Below are positions 48,875 through 59,715 of a stretch of DNA of 64,000 nt, piece after piece. The DNA is from Acanthochlamys bracteata (taxonomy: Eukaryota > Streptophyta > Magnoliopsida > Pandanales > Velloziaceae): contig CM034144.1 in assembly GCA_019914995.1 (NCBI GenBank), positions 2,357,489 through 2,421,488 of the forward strand. The letters are read 5' to 3'. Made by a program: the position numbers and the translations under genes. The notes beneath the pieces were generated by a model that saw only the letters and a list, made by a program, of their open reading frames with translations, had not been told where the DNA came from and made no database searches. The first letter of the stretch is position 1, and every line of letters begins with the position of its first letter.

Positions 48875-48989
48875 ATACATAACAAATAAAGAGTCTAAAA
48901 ATAAGAAAGATATTTAATCCTAAGAAAAATTATCTGAGTCAAAAATATCTAATATAATCAAATTAAATATTTGTTACTCACACAAACAA
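43600..48989 (-). mobile_element. Decayed Ty1/copia retrotransposon, reverse orientation
   Basis: On the minus strand the copia gene order is visible in fragments: a gag start near 47865-48083 (KDKMEYLIGEI), integrase near 46245-46400 (SLSSYLQQYGI and KNRVAEEK), reverse transcriptase at about 44550-45260 (NTFIYGVLEEEL, LVIYINDVNVTGND), and RNase H at about 44140-44400 (TSTYFTFVGGNLIVWRSNKQ). Stops and shifts occur throughout. Similar sequence at about 43750-43911 and about 48770-48989 (CTATTTCAAT...TATTTACTTCAATAC ... TAATATAATCAAATTTAAATATTTGTT) marks the two LTRs. The outer LTR borders are uncertain. The element is dead. Confidence 0.7.
48814..48872. repeat. (TA)n microsatellite
   Basis: An almost pure AT dinucleotide run of about 58 bases inside the right LTR of the copia element. 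It is absent from the left LTR, which has only a short ATATATATA there. Confidence 0.9.
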
Positions 48990-48999
48990 CCGTACCACT

Positions 49000-50080
49000 A
49001 TACTTCGCCTATCGTCTCTATAGGCTTCTCCAATGAGGAATCATTGGTAGCTGCTACCAACTTGATGATTCAATTTTCTATTATTATTAAAATATTCTTC
49101 TCCATGAGTGATGCTTGTGATACTATTGTTAGTGTTGATTACCACTATGTTATTGATGATGTTGGTGTTAATTGTGTGTGTTGTTGCCGTCGGTGGTGCT
49201 TGTGATCATTAAAATTTAACTGCCACTAATTTAGTTCAAAAGAATTAGGTATCGTCTTCCTTATCTTTGTTTGTGAGTTGGTGTTCGTTTTCTTATTGAT
49301 ATTATTAAGATTTTTGCAATATATTAGTGTTAGACTGGATGATAAAAATACTCATATTGGAGGTATGTGATGAGAAATTTTTTAAAAGAGAAGAGTGAAG
49401 AATTTGTTGACTTTTTTATGCTTGGAAATCATATAGTTTGTAGATTATCATTTGGACTAATGATTCTGTTATGTACTCCACTGACACTTAACTTGGCTAA
49501 TATGAAACTTCAAATAAAGTTTGAGATCATTTAGAATGATTATATACAATCTAATTTTGCAAAAGAGTATTAGTTAGAATCTGATATATGCTTCTAGAGT
49601 ACTACTTTGTTATAAGTAGTCTTTGAGATTAATGGCCAATTAATCGCATGCACCTATTTTGCTCAAAGAGATGAGCAGTGTTTTGTCCAATTTTTTTATG
49701 ATTCTCCTAAATGATTTAAGGGACTTTGTGAGACTTTTCAGCATCGTCACCCACTTCCCTCTATTAATTTGGTCATTAGTGAACATCTGATCGAGAAAGC
49801 CTGTCTTAACACTCAAGTAGAAAAAGAGATATTTTCTATGACCAATACATTTGTTTTCACAATCCCTTTGAAGCCATCTTCTAACCATCATATAAGATAT
49901 AATGTTAAAGTCAGCCATGTTGAATGTAGTTTCTATAAACAAAAGGGATATTAGAAGACTCAATATCCATAGTTAGCTCTTCAAGATCCTAGCAGCAGTA
50001 TAATCTATCTATAGAGAAGTGGCGGCCAAGATGGTTCTCAAAATGAGATCTAATAGGAGCTCGTAGTCAAACATTATAGT
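49000..50080 (+). mobile_element. Copia-type gag relic, forward orientation
   Basis: Around 49620-49970 frames read CTYFAQRDEQCFVQF, then HRHPLPSINLVISEHLIE and a zinc-knuckle-like VECSFYKQKGY. This is the order of the C-terminal half of a plant copia gag. Stops and shifts interrupt it, and no copia pol follows; gypsy-type pol begins about 200 bases later. The first part of the interval holds no gene. Confidence 0.5.
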
Positions 50081-50199
50081 GATTAGTGCCATTTGGAGAA
50101 GAGTTGGCGTTTCTCCTTCACATCCAAACATGGCTGCTCTTGTTGAGCAGTTTTAAAATTTCTTTACGTCTTAATTGTACACTATGTCTACCTCAGGTC

Positions 50200-53140
50200 C
50201 AGCAAATTTTCACTACCTTTACCTTCAAAGGCCGAAATCAAGAGGATTGTCAAAGAGATGCTAGTATAAGGTTCTATCAAACCAATCACTTCTAGTTTGT
50301 CTTCACCCGTATTGTTAGTTAAGAAGAAAGATGGCATTCAGAGATTTTGTGTAGACTATCGAGCCTTGAATGCAATTACTATCAAGGACAAATTTTTTAT
50401 TCTAGTTGCAGATGAGCTAGTAGATGAACTACACGGTGCAACATTCTTTTCTAAATTGGACTTAAAATCAGATTACCACCAAGTTAGAATAAAAAAAGAG
50501 AACACACATTAAACGGCCTTTAGGATCCATGATGGCCACTTTGAATTCTTAATGATGCCTTTTGGCCTTACAAATGACCCCGTTATATTCCAAGGTATTA
50601 TGAATGATGTGTTTAGGCCCTATCTCATATGCTTTGTCCTTGGCTTTTTTGATGATATTCTCGCATATAGCTCTTCGTTGTAAGAGAATTTGGAACATCT
50701 AGCAATTGTCTTCACTGTCCTATAGTCTAACGAGTTCTAAGTAACTTTTTCCAAATGCCAATTTGCATGCAAGAAACTAAAATACTTGAGTCATATAGTT
50801 TCGACTGAGGGCATTTTTGTTAACAAATCCAAAGTGCAGGCAATACTGGATTGGCTTGTGCCTACTTCACAGAGTACTCTAAGGGGCATTTTGGGTTTAA
50901 TGGGTTATTATCGACGCTTTGTTAAAGACTATAGCCATATCGCTGTTCCACTCACATAGCTACTAAAAAAGGATTCTTTTGTATGGTCTTAGACGGCCAG
51001 CAAGGCATTCCAGCTACTCAAGGAGGCAATGACATTCATTCCTGTGCTAATTCCTCCAAATTTCTCTAAACAATTCATTGTGGAAATCAATGCTGCGGAA
51101 GAGGCCTGGCTGCAGTTCTTTCACAAAGAGGTAAACCAATTTCCTTTTTCAGTAAGGTATTGTCCCCATCGGCAACAAGTAAATTTACTTATGAGAAGGA
51201 GCTATTGGCATTAGTGCTAACAGTCTAGAAGTGGTGCCCTTATTTACTCAGTAATCGTTTTCTAATCCAAACTAACCATTTAAGATGGAAATACTTAGTG
51301 GGAGCATCGTAATACATCAGTAGCTCAACAAAAATAGCTTGTGAAATTCATGGGATACAATTACCAAATCGTGTCGAGCAAGTAAAAAAAAAAAATTATA
51401 GATGCCTTGTCATGAAGTCATGAGGCTACATGTGCAACAAAGCTACTTTGCGCTCTTCTTGTTGACAGATTTACGACAAGCACAGGGAAATGATCCAGCA
51501 ATCCAACATCTTTTGCAGTCGGCTGACAATAGTGAGCAACCAGAGCTGTCCCTACTACATGGTTTTGTTTGTCATAATGGATGGCTTTAGATTCTAGAGT
51601 ATAATGCTTTGCGGCATCAAATTTTGTTTGAGACACATAACTCAGCTATTGGAGGGCACGGTGGACAGTTCAGGATACACAAAAGGATTAGCAACAATTT
51701 TATTAGTCGGGGCTTTCTAAGGATGTTCAATCCTACATCAAAGAGTGCATCACCTATGCTTTAGCCAAATCCTTATCATTTAAACCTGCAGGATTACTTC
51801 AACCATTACTAATTGCTGGACGGATATTTCTATGGACTTCATAAAGGGACTGCCCTTATCGGAAGGTCAAGATGTCATCTTAGTTATAGTGGTCAGGTTG
51901 CTACTGCATTTGCCAAAGAAATAGTCCGTCTACATGGTGCACCTAACTTCATTGTATTCAGTAGGGATCCTATATTTCTAAGTTCTTTGTGGTAGGAGTT
52001 CCATAAGATACAGGAAATTGCACTATATCTCAATTTGGCATATCATCCTCAAACGAATGGATAATCGAAAGTTATCAACAGAGGCCTTGAGATTTACCTA
52101 TGTTGCTTTACGAAAGAGCATCCAAAACAACAAACACGCTACCTACGATGGGCATAATTTCTTACAACACAAGTACACACTTGGGGACTAACACCAGCCC
52201 ATTCAAAGCAGTCTATAGGCAACCCCCATCTCCACTGATTTCCTTTGCCTCTGGGCGTAATAGTGGCACCAGTTGAGAGAAAGTGATGCAATTTTCAAAG
52301 ATTTGAAGTTTCATCTTCGACATGCCCAAGTTAGGATGAAACAAAAAGCTGATGCTCATGGTCGAGAGTAGGAATTTTGAGTCAACGATAGGGTCTTTCT
52401 AAAGCTTCAGCGATACCGTCAGTGATCAGTGACTACTAGGAAAAATAAAAAATTATGTTACCGATATTTTGGTCCCTTTTGCATTATTGTCTATATTGGT
52501 CTAGTTGCTTACCGTCTTGACCTACCTTCAGGATCGCGAATTCACTCGTTTTTCTTGTTTTCTTACTGAAGGATGCTTGCTTTGTACCTCCTAATATTTT
52601 TCAGACGTCTTACTGGATTAGTTTCTTCAGGAGAACATCACGTTGCAAGCACCAAGACTCGAGGACGAGTCTGTTCTTTGAGACCGACAACGATGTGCCA
52701 GACGTGTCTAGGGTGCATGCTAGGAGGATCTGGGAGGCATGAGGCTTTGCCTCTGCACGCAGATTGTGGCTAAGTCAAGTGCAACTGATGGCGCTAAGGA
52801 TACTATTTGGTGCCAGTTACTGTTCCAGGTCACCATTCATGCAAAATAAGGCACTAGAAAGGTGCCCTGTTTTGGCATTTGAAAAATTTGGCTCATTAGA
52901 GACTCTTCAAAATTAAGTTTATTTCTGTTGAACTTCGTTATAAAAGAGTTTATATTGTGGAAGATTTTCAATTAGAGTATAACTCTCTAGTTATAAATAA
53001 AGAGTTAGGCCCTAACAATAGGGCATATGGGATTGTTTCTTCATAGTACCTATAAGCTCATCTATTCTCTTACCTTGTTCTGATCCTAAATTGTTCGTCT
53101 TCTGTTTTCTCACCTTATTCTCTTGTTCACATCAGCAAAC
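50200..53140 (+). mobile_element. Decayed Ty3/gypsy retrotransposon pol (chromovirus-like)
   Basis: At 50297-50512 an open stretch reads [20 protein letters not shown] and [16 protein letters not shown], gypsy reverse transcriptase. The RT goes on to about 50660 with MPFGLTN and an FFDDIL motif. RNase H pieces follow at about 51000-51250, a zinc-binding integrase start near 51600-51800, the integrase core to about 52330, and a C-terminal part near 52430-52600 (VYIGLVAYRLDLPSGSRIHS). Stops are frequent. About 52900-53140, with GTTAGGCCCTAACAATAGGGC, may be 3' LTR sequence, but no 5' LTR was found. This domain order (RT, RNase H, integrase) is Ty3/gypsy. Confidence 0.75.
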
Positions 53141-53432
53141 CTCGATCTACAAATTCTTTCCTTTTTTGGAACAAAATTGACGTTCCATTGATTTTATATC
53201 ATTTCCGGTGCTAGTGAGCGTGTAATTAATTAGTTGATGTATAAATAGATCCATGTTTGGTTCTCCATAAATCTACTCGTGTTTTTTTTGTTTTTGCACA
53301 ATGATTAGATAGATTAGAAATTCTTATCGATTTCCATAGATATTTATGTAGATTTGGGGAAATATGAGAGCAGAGACAAATGTGCGAATTGTTTATATTG
53401 AATTGCACAGAATCTCAGTACCCCTTCATGTA

Positions 53433-53715
53433 GATTTTGGAGGAGCAGGTGCTAAAAGTAGTAGAGGCAGTGGATGATAAGTTAGATGAGGAGATTCAAT
53501 GGATCGACATGGATGACCTTGAGGCACTTAGGGAGCAACGGCTGCAGCTGCTCAAGATGGCAGCTGAGAGGCAAAGCGAGTGGGTTGCTCTTGGCCATGG
53601 GGACTAAACACAGATTGCTGAGAAGGAATTCTTTGCCACTGTTAAAGCCAGATCGTGTAATTGCACATTTCTACCGGCAGAATTGCCCCTGCAAGGTAGT
53701 GCTAAAGGATACATT
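53433..53715 (+). pseudogene. Thioredoxin domain-containing protein 9 (phosducin-like) fragment
   Basis: The frame from 53433 reads ILEEQVLKVVEAVDDKLDEEI, then MDDLEALREQRLQLLK and WVALGHGD before a stop. After it come EKEFFATVKA and, in another frame, VIAHFYRQNCPCKVVLKD. This is the N-terminal helix and start of the thioredoxin fold of plant TXNDC9 homologues, cytosolic co-chaperone-like proteins acting with the CCT chaperonin. The rest of the domain is missing. With one stop, one frame shift and truncation it is a pseudogene. No intron is visible in the piece. Confidence 0.75.
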
Positions 53716-53829
53716 TATGAACTTTTGTGCTATTTATTTTAGTTATGTGTCCAAATCGGCTTAATTTTGTGAGTGGACGCACTTCTTTTATGTAGCAAAA
53801 GATTTTATATTTGAAGTCTCCTGTAGTTG

Positions 53830-54432
53830 GCACTTAGTCACAAGATATTGATCATACTACTTATGCCAATCTATGACAAAATCATAATCCCTCTGCTTCG
53901 TTCGTTTATAGTTGAAAAATGGAATTACGGTCTTGCAGCGGACTGGTATTGGAATGGTTCTTTCAATGTTGCCATGGTTGTTGCAGCAGTAGTTGAATCC
54001 AAGCGGCTTGAGATAAGTAGAAGAAGAAGCCCTCACTAGAAATGCAACTAAGGATTTTCTGGTTACTGCCTCAATAGATTTTGCTAGGTGTCTCAGACAT
54101 CCTTACGGTTGTTGGAATGTAAGAATTCTTCTACTCTCAAGTGCCATCTACAGTGAGGAAAGTCGGTATAGGACTCTACCTAAAGTGTTTTCGGAGTCGG
54201 ATGTTTTCTAAGAGCTCCCCTAATTGTTGTTGTCGAAATCATCACTCAAGCAAAGGGGATATGGCATAGCTGGTTTTCATACAATATGCGGGAAGCAAGG
54301 CAGGATAATTACTACTGGTTTCTGGCATTAATGAGTTCTCTGAGCTTTGTTTTGTTTGTAAATTCATGCAGATACTATAAGACAAGAAAACTATCAGGTA
54401 ATTTGTTGGTGAGGGAAGTGGATTTTAGATAA
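53830..54432 (+). pseudogene. NPF (NRT1/PTR family) transporter C-terminal fragment
   Basis: NPF proteins are 12-helix plasma-membrane or tonoplast carriers for nitrate, peptides or hormones. In shifting frames this stretch reads LMPIYDKIIIPLLRSF, ITVLQRTGIGMVLSM and AAVVESKRLE. It goes on with IFWLLPQ*ILLGVSDILTVVG and EFFYSQVPSTVRKVGIGLY, then WHSWFSYNMREARQDNYYW and FLALMSSLSFVLF, with a terminal stop at 54430. This is the order of the last four transmembrane segments and linkers of NPF members, most like the NPF5 group. Several shifts and one stop make it a pseudogene. The first eight helices are absent. It follows the TXNDC9-like piece by about 120 bases. Confidence 0.8.
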
Positions 54433-55041
54433 GAATGTGTATGATCTTGGTGAAAATGAATCTCGTAGTTTGAGAATAACTTGCAGGTATAATTCCTTAG
54501 AATGGTTTTATATTTGATTATTTGAGAATAAAGGGGTCTTTATCAGCTCTGATTTTGAAAGCACACATGAAGAAATCTTAAAATTATTTCCTATCAATCA
54601 TGTTTAGAATCTAAGAAACATATTTTTCATCAGTTTCACCAGGTAGAGTGCTTTGCAATATCAAATTGGATTTTCGAAGATCCTAGGCTTCCAAAAGAGT
54701 TGATAATTGTCTTTCAAAAACTTGAAGCAGAGCTATGCTCATGAAAGAAAGAATCATTTTATTGGAGCTTCAATATTAGCGATATGAAACGTTACTAATT
54801 ACAAACCTTCGATGTAAGATATAAAAGAAAACTATGAAGAGCATAAAGAAAGCCAATCGATCAAGTTTTTAATGTACAAAACAGATTGAATATAACGACT
54901 AAGAACAAGAACTCATCAGACACAAGTACACAGCCCAACTCTATCAACTACACTAAAATGGAAGGAAGAAAGCTACCAACTACCTCATTTACAACAAGTA
55001 AGACGAAGAAAAGAAAAAGAAGAAATTAAAATTTTAATGAA
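54433..55041. other. Intergenic, nothing recognised
   Basis: AT-rich sequence between the NPF relic and the 3' end of the small gene. Its last part is probably the 3'UTR of that gene. Confidence 0.4.
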
Positions 55042-55251
55042 TTAATTTTTGTGAGTTGTTTTCTTGTACTTGTCTTTGATCCACCGGATACCATGAGTAG
55101 TTCCTTCCTTCACTTTCTTCAACCCATTCGTCGCCAACGCCTTCGTCTTATCCCCTTCCCCGTTCTTCTTCCCAGGCGCCGCCGTAGAAGGAAGAGGGTC
55201 TGTATCCCACTGGTCTGCCCAAGACAATCCAAAAGAGTTGCTCCTCTCCAT
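55042..55251 (-). CDS. Small conserved plant protein of unknown function (69 residues)
   Basis: A single exon starting MERSNSFGLSWADQWD. The N-terminal S-F-G-x-SWADQWD box and the C-terminal KKVKEGTTHGIRWIKDKYKK recall a small plant-specific family with the pattern SWADQWD ... TGxKKVKxG ... WIKDKYxK, which I know only as uncharacterised. The middle is low-complexity and charged. The basic, amphipathic C-terminus could bind membrane or nucleic acid, but that is a guess. There is no signal peptide and no membrane segment. A TATA-like TATTTATA lies about 85 bases upstream. It is probably a real expressed gene. Confidence 0.75.
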   Translation of the reverse strand: MERSNSFGLSWADQWDTDPLPSTAAPGKKNGEGDKTKALATNGLKKVKEGTTHGIRWIKDKYKKTTHKN

Positions 55252-55333
55252 TACGCACTTTCTTTACAACAACGGAAGATTGAACACAAGATCAACGAGG
55301 TTTTCTGAGTAGATTCTTTGCTTGTGATGACCT

Positions 55334-55341
55334 TATAAATA
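55334..55341 (-). promoter_or_regulatory. TATA-like box of the small gene
   Basis: On the minus strand CTATTTATAAGG (55331-55342) lies about 85 bases before the ATG at 55251, a normal distance for a plant TATA box plus short leader. Confidence 0.5.
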
Positions 55342-55639
55342 GAAGGAGAGCCAGAGGAAGAGTCTGGAAGATTTTATTTTAGTCGGTCCGTTGAAAAATC
55401 AAAAGAATAGCTTGCACCCAAAGAACGTGGTTGTTCAGAAAACTTAAGAAATTATGCGTCTCTTGTCGAACAATTTAGACCGTGTTGTTTTGATGGAGTC
55501 AAACCACGCCATGGACTTTAGAAGGTCCGTGTGACGATCGCATTTGTTGGAAGCACAGATATCTTTTGGTTGTTTGTCGGTTAAAGGGTAAAACTATTTT
55601 AATTGTGTACTCTTTCTTGAAAAGGAAATACGTTTTAGG

Positions 55640-55985
55640 TTCTTAATTGTATGTAAGTTAGAATATGTAACTTTTTGGAGATCAAATCGGTTGTTCATTT
55701 AAAACTCTTGTTTCATATTCTAAGTGCGTTGAAAATAAATTTTGCCAACATGAGTTTCGTGAAAATTAATCTCAGTAAGAAGCAAAATTCAGTAAAAATA
55801 AAATTCAGTAACTGAAATATTTGAAATATAATTTGGAGTTAAATTTTGATAGAATAGAGTATAATGTAAAAATAAAAATAAAATTTGGAGTGATAATTGA
55901 AATATGAAGTAGCGGAACTCAAAATATCAAGAAAAAAATTAGAATTCCTTATAATTAAAGCATGCCCTAAATTGAGCCAACGTTT
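55640..55985. repeat. Second copy of the repeat at 4150-4475
   Basis: It ends in CTTATAATTAAAGCATGCCC, nearly identical to 4438-4457, preceded in both places by an AAAATTTGGAGT / GAATTTTGATTGATA-type AT-rich stretch in the same order. It is a non-coding dispersed repeat. Confidence 0.45.
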
Positions 55986-58900
55986 TTTGAAGGTTAAACC
56001 AAATATATTGTCGGAATACCAGTGCATCGTGGCCTTATTCCTAGTATTTGTAAAATCTTATAATCATTGTGTTATATAATATGTATAAAGTGTTTCTTAG
56101 TTAGGCCTATAAAGATATGTATAATGTATAAAGTTACACAAATATTAAATTTTTCCAAAATCGATATAAATATTTGATGAATCCAAATACTCAATGAAGT
56201 AGAGTTTAATCCAACCTTTAATTTAGATTACATGATATTGCAAATACCTTATTTTATTGTGTTAAAGATATTTATATTTCAAATTACTTTTTTTTCTACT
56301 AAGGATCTGTTTGATTTGCAGTGAATTAAAGTAAATGAAGGTAAAAGGAAATCCATTCATCTCTATCTTTCATTCCAACTCAAGATTAAGCACGCATTAA
56401 TTGACGAGTAGAAGGATGAAGGAAATACTAAACTTTTTTTTTTTCAAATCTACCTATAGTGATTATGTATTAGCTCCATTTCCTATTGCTATTTTTTTCC
56501 TACTATTTGCATTCTCATTTTCTATCTTGCTCAGCTTCCTTCCTACAGCCTTCTATCTTCGGCTATTTCCTACTGTCTTCTTTCGCTATTTCTTTATAAA
56601 TAGTTTTAAATTTTCTGAGACAGCAAGATGCAACGTGTTGATTCGTTGAAAAGTTGAGGTTAACTTTTGGATTTAATGTAAATTAAAGTTTTAATTCTCC
56701 AATGATAATATATTGATATTCATCAATTGCGTTAGATTGTTTTCGGACAATTGTTCTTTAACTCAAAGTTGAGAATTAGATTTCAATGCTATAAAGATGA
56801 AACTAGGGTTTTTAATTACCATTTTTTTCATATGTCATATTTTTTATGAATTCTTTTATATTGTGACGGAGCTAGAGCAAATACAGGAGAATCTATAGAC
56901 ATCTATTCAAGAATTTGAGTAATGAGTTTGAAAACGATAGTAGTATAATTATGCATTTGTAGTATATTCTTAGTATGGTAAAAGGTGTTAATTTCTTATG
57001 CATATAAATTAAATTGTATTGTTTGTGTAATAATAGATGAATATTGAAAAATTAAGAATTAAAGAAAGGAATAAGCAAGAAAGAAAAATAAATAACCAAC
57101 GAGCCTTATCCTCAGTTAGGCCTATCATAAAAAAGACTATGTAAAGGCAAGCTTCTCAAGTGATGAGAGGGTAAACCAAATTAGCTATAAGACTCCTCAT
57201 TCGTGCTTCACCCTCCACATCTCTTCACCAGATTTGCCCACCAAATAAAATCTCCCACACATCGTCTAGATGGAATCAAATAGTATCTATAATAAAAACT
57301 CTATGTAAACATTAACTCTTTTTCATTATATTTTTACGAGAATTCTTCACGAAGGGGAGAGACACACTTTTAGAGCTCACATGATTCACGAGTGTTTTGT
57401 TTTTGTCACCAGATTCAAATTTCTTTACTGAGATCTAGGCGTCGAGATTTTGAGAACTTTTCTGTTTTTCTTGAGAATCTTTGTTTGGTAAAATTATGAG
57501 TATAAAGAATAAGCATCACCATCCGAAAGGCAGATCAACTAGAGAACAGAGAGCGTAGAGGGTACCACTAATAGATAGAGAGCACTACAATAGAGAAGGA
57601 CCCAATAATTGCTATTCTCCAGAATTGAATCTTTCTTCTCTAATGTTCATTTCATTTGTTTTTAATATTTGTAATGTCAATATAAATAGCTAAGCTACAC
57701 TTGACTAGATTTTGAAATAAAATCTTAGTGGAATTTGTTTGAATTCTGAACGTTGTGTGTTGAATAATTTATAAGTTATTAATCTTTGTTAGAGTTGCAA
57801 TTCGAATATTAAACTTGAATGTCTGATCAATTTTGAATTTGGTGTTTAAATTATTAGTCTAATTGTGTTTGCGAGGATCAGACGAAACATAATTAAAGAG
57901 CATACAATTGATATCTATAATTAGTATTTATGAATTTAAGATAATATAATTATATGATTTCTGATTTTATAATAGTTAATGCATCTCTTTCTTAATATCA
58001 TACTAAACCAAAGTTAGAAGAAATCAAGAGATATGTGATTCTAAATTGGACTAAATTAGGATCATAACTAGAAATCTGCTTTAAGCACTACACTAAGGTA
58101 TTATGTAAGAAATCTTTACAGTAGTCAATAATAATAATTATACATACTTAAAGATTCAAACAAAGAACACTAGTGGTAGATTCTGTGGATTATAAAATTT
58201 TAGTTATTTTTTTATCACCTCTATTTTTAAAAAATCTGTTGATGTTTGTTTAATATTGATTTCATCATATTTGGATTTTTTATAAACAATCTTTACTTTA
58301 CATATATGAATTTAATTTGAATTAGGATTAGCTTCGGTCCTATAGATTGAACCTATTATTTGTTATACAGTAAATGATAACCATGCACTTGTAAGAATTA
58401 AGATTATATGATTTTAGCCTCATCAAGCAGCTGTTGGAGAAGTTTTATGTTGCTATTGTTGTTGCGGCATTGACATTCATCTTCCTTGTAAAGACATGGG
58501 TCATTTGGTGTTGTTTAACATACGATATTTTCTTAAAAAGAAGCTTATTTATTAACTTTTCGAAAAATGGGACTTAAAAATATATACAAATTGTAAATAT
58601 AAAAATTTTGTAATGTACGATTCATCTATATTTTAAATTTTTTTTAGAAATCTATAATACTATAGAAGGTTTCTTCTAAAATGAAAAATTAAAATGGAGA
58701 TGGAGAAGCACTTAAAACACAATGCCAAATATCACCTAGAGCTCCTTTACCTCGTGGTTTATCATTATTGTTGTGGATTGAGAAGAGTTTTATTAATGAT
58801 AATGGATTTAGTGTATTTGATTGGTGGATTTGTACAAGATAGCTTAGGTGATGCTAACTGTAGCTTACTAACCATAGACATCATGATATTGTTGTTGTCA

Positions 58901-59715
58901 GATGCAAAAATTGTAGTTGTCTTGTAGAACCCTTTTGGTTCTTGGCCTCACCCACTCACTTCAACTTTCGTATAGCCTTGATGCTGTAGTTTTGGTTCTG
59001 CTATGTTGTCCTTCTGATAAATTTTTTTTTAAATAGAACATGACTTCTGCAGGATTTCTTCTTAAGAATTTGCTGTTGTAAAGGATTGCAGTGGTTGTGG
59101 AGTACATCATGCAACTCGAGAACTGCAGGTATTGCAAATATTATTCTTTTTGTTAAAATAAATTTGTAATACATTCGAGTAGTGTATTTCTGAATTGAAA
59201 GACAATCTTAAATACATCATACATGTCAGACAAAATCTCAAAAATAAACATTTGAATATTTTATGATGAGTTCTCTTCTATTATTCACTTATTTACATTT
59301 ATATTCAAACACAATTAAGTATTTATTTTACCTAACATATTCAAATACGAAAAACTTTAAGTGACTATTATTTCCTTTTTATTATCTACATTTATCCCAT
59401 TTCTATCATTTTTATATATTTTTATCTTCTTTACAAATAATACGTAAATCAAATGTTGTTTTAAAACTTCAAATGAACTTCCACATGTCTTGCTTTGACA
59501 AAAGTACAGAACCAAATAGTACCGAATAATTTCTCAACCATGTGTTTTTTTTTTTTTCAGATCAACTAATTGACCACAACCTTTCTTCGTCTTTGAAGCC
59601 TTCTTCCATTACACAATCTTTTTGTTTTTATAAACTTCTTTCACTGACCAATCCCAACAGAAACTAACTAATTCCTCTTACCCTATTTCCCGCTTTAGTA
59701 ACGCTGCACCCACCC
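55986..59715. other. Long intergenic region without a clear gene
   Basis: AT-rich sequence of about 3.7 kb. Open frames at 56401-56649 (Phe/Ser-rich) and 58694-58927 do not resemble known families and look like chance. About 57100-57650 is less AT-biased and has a leader-like character, perhaps an old LTR, but no terminal repeats were found. The last 100 bases may be the promoter of the metalloproteinase relic. Confidence 0.4.

Noticed and set aside
56401-56649. An 82-codon Phe/Ser-rich frame
   Set aside because: Its composition reflects a T-rich tract. No start context or relatives.
58694-58927. A 77-codon frame with an in-frame ATG
   Set aside because: It is hydrophobic, low in conserved features and surrounded by AT-rich sequence. 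No family could be named.
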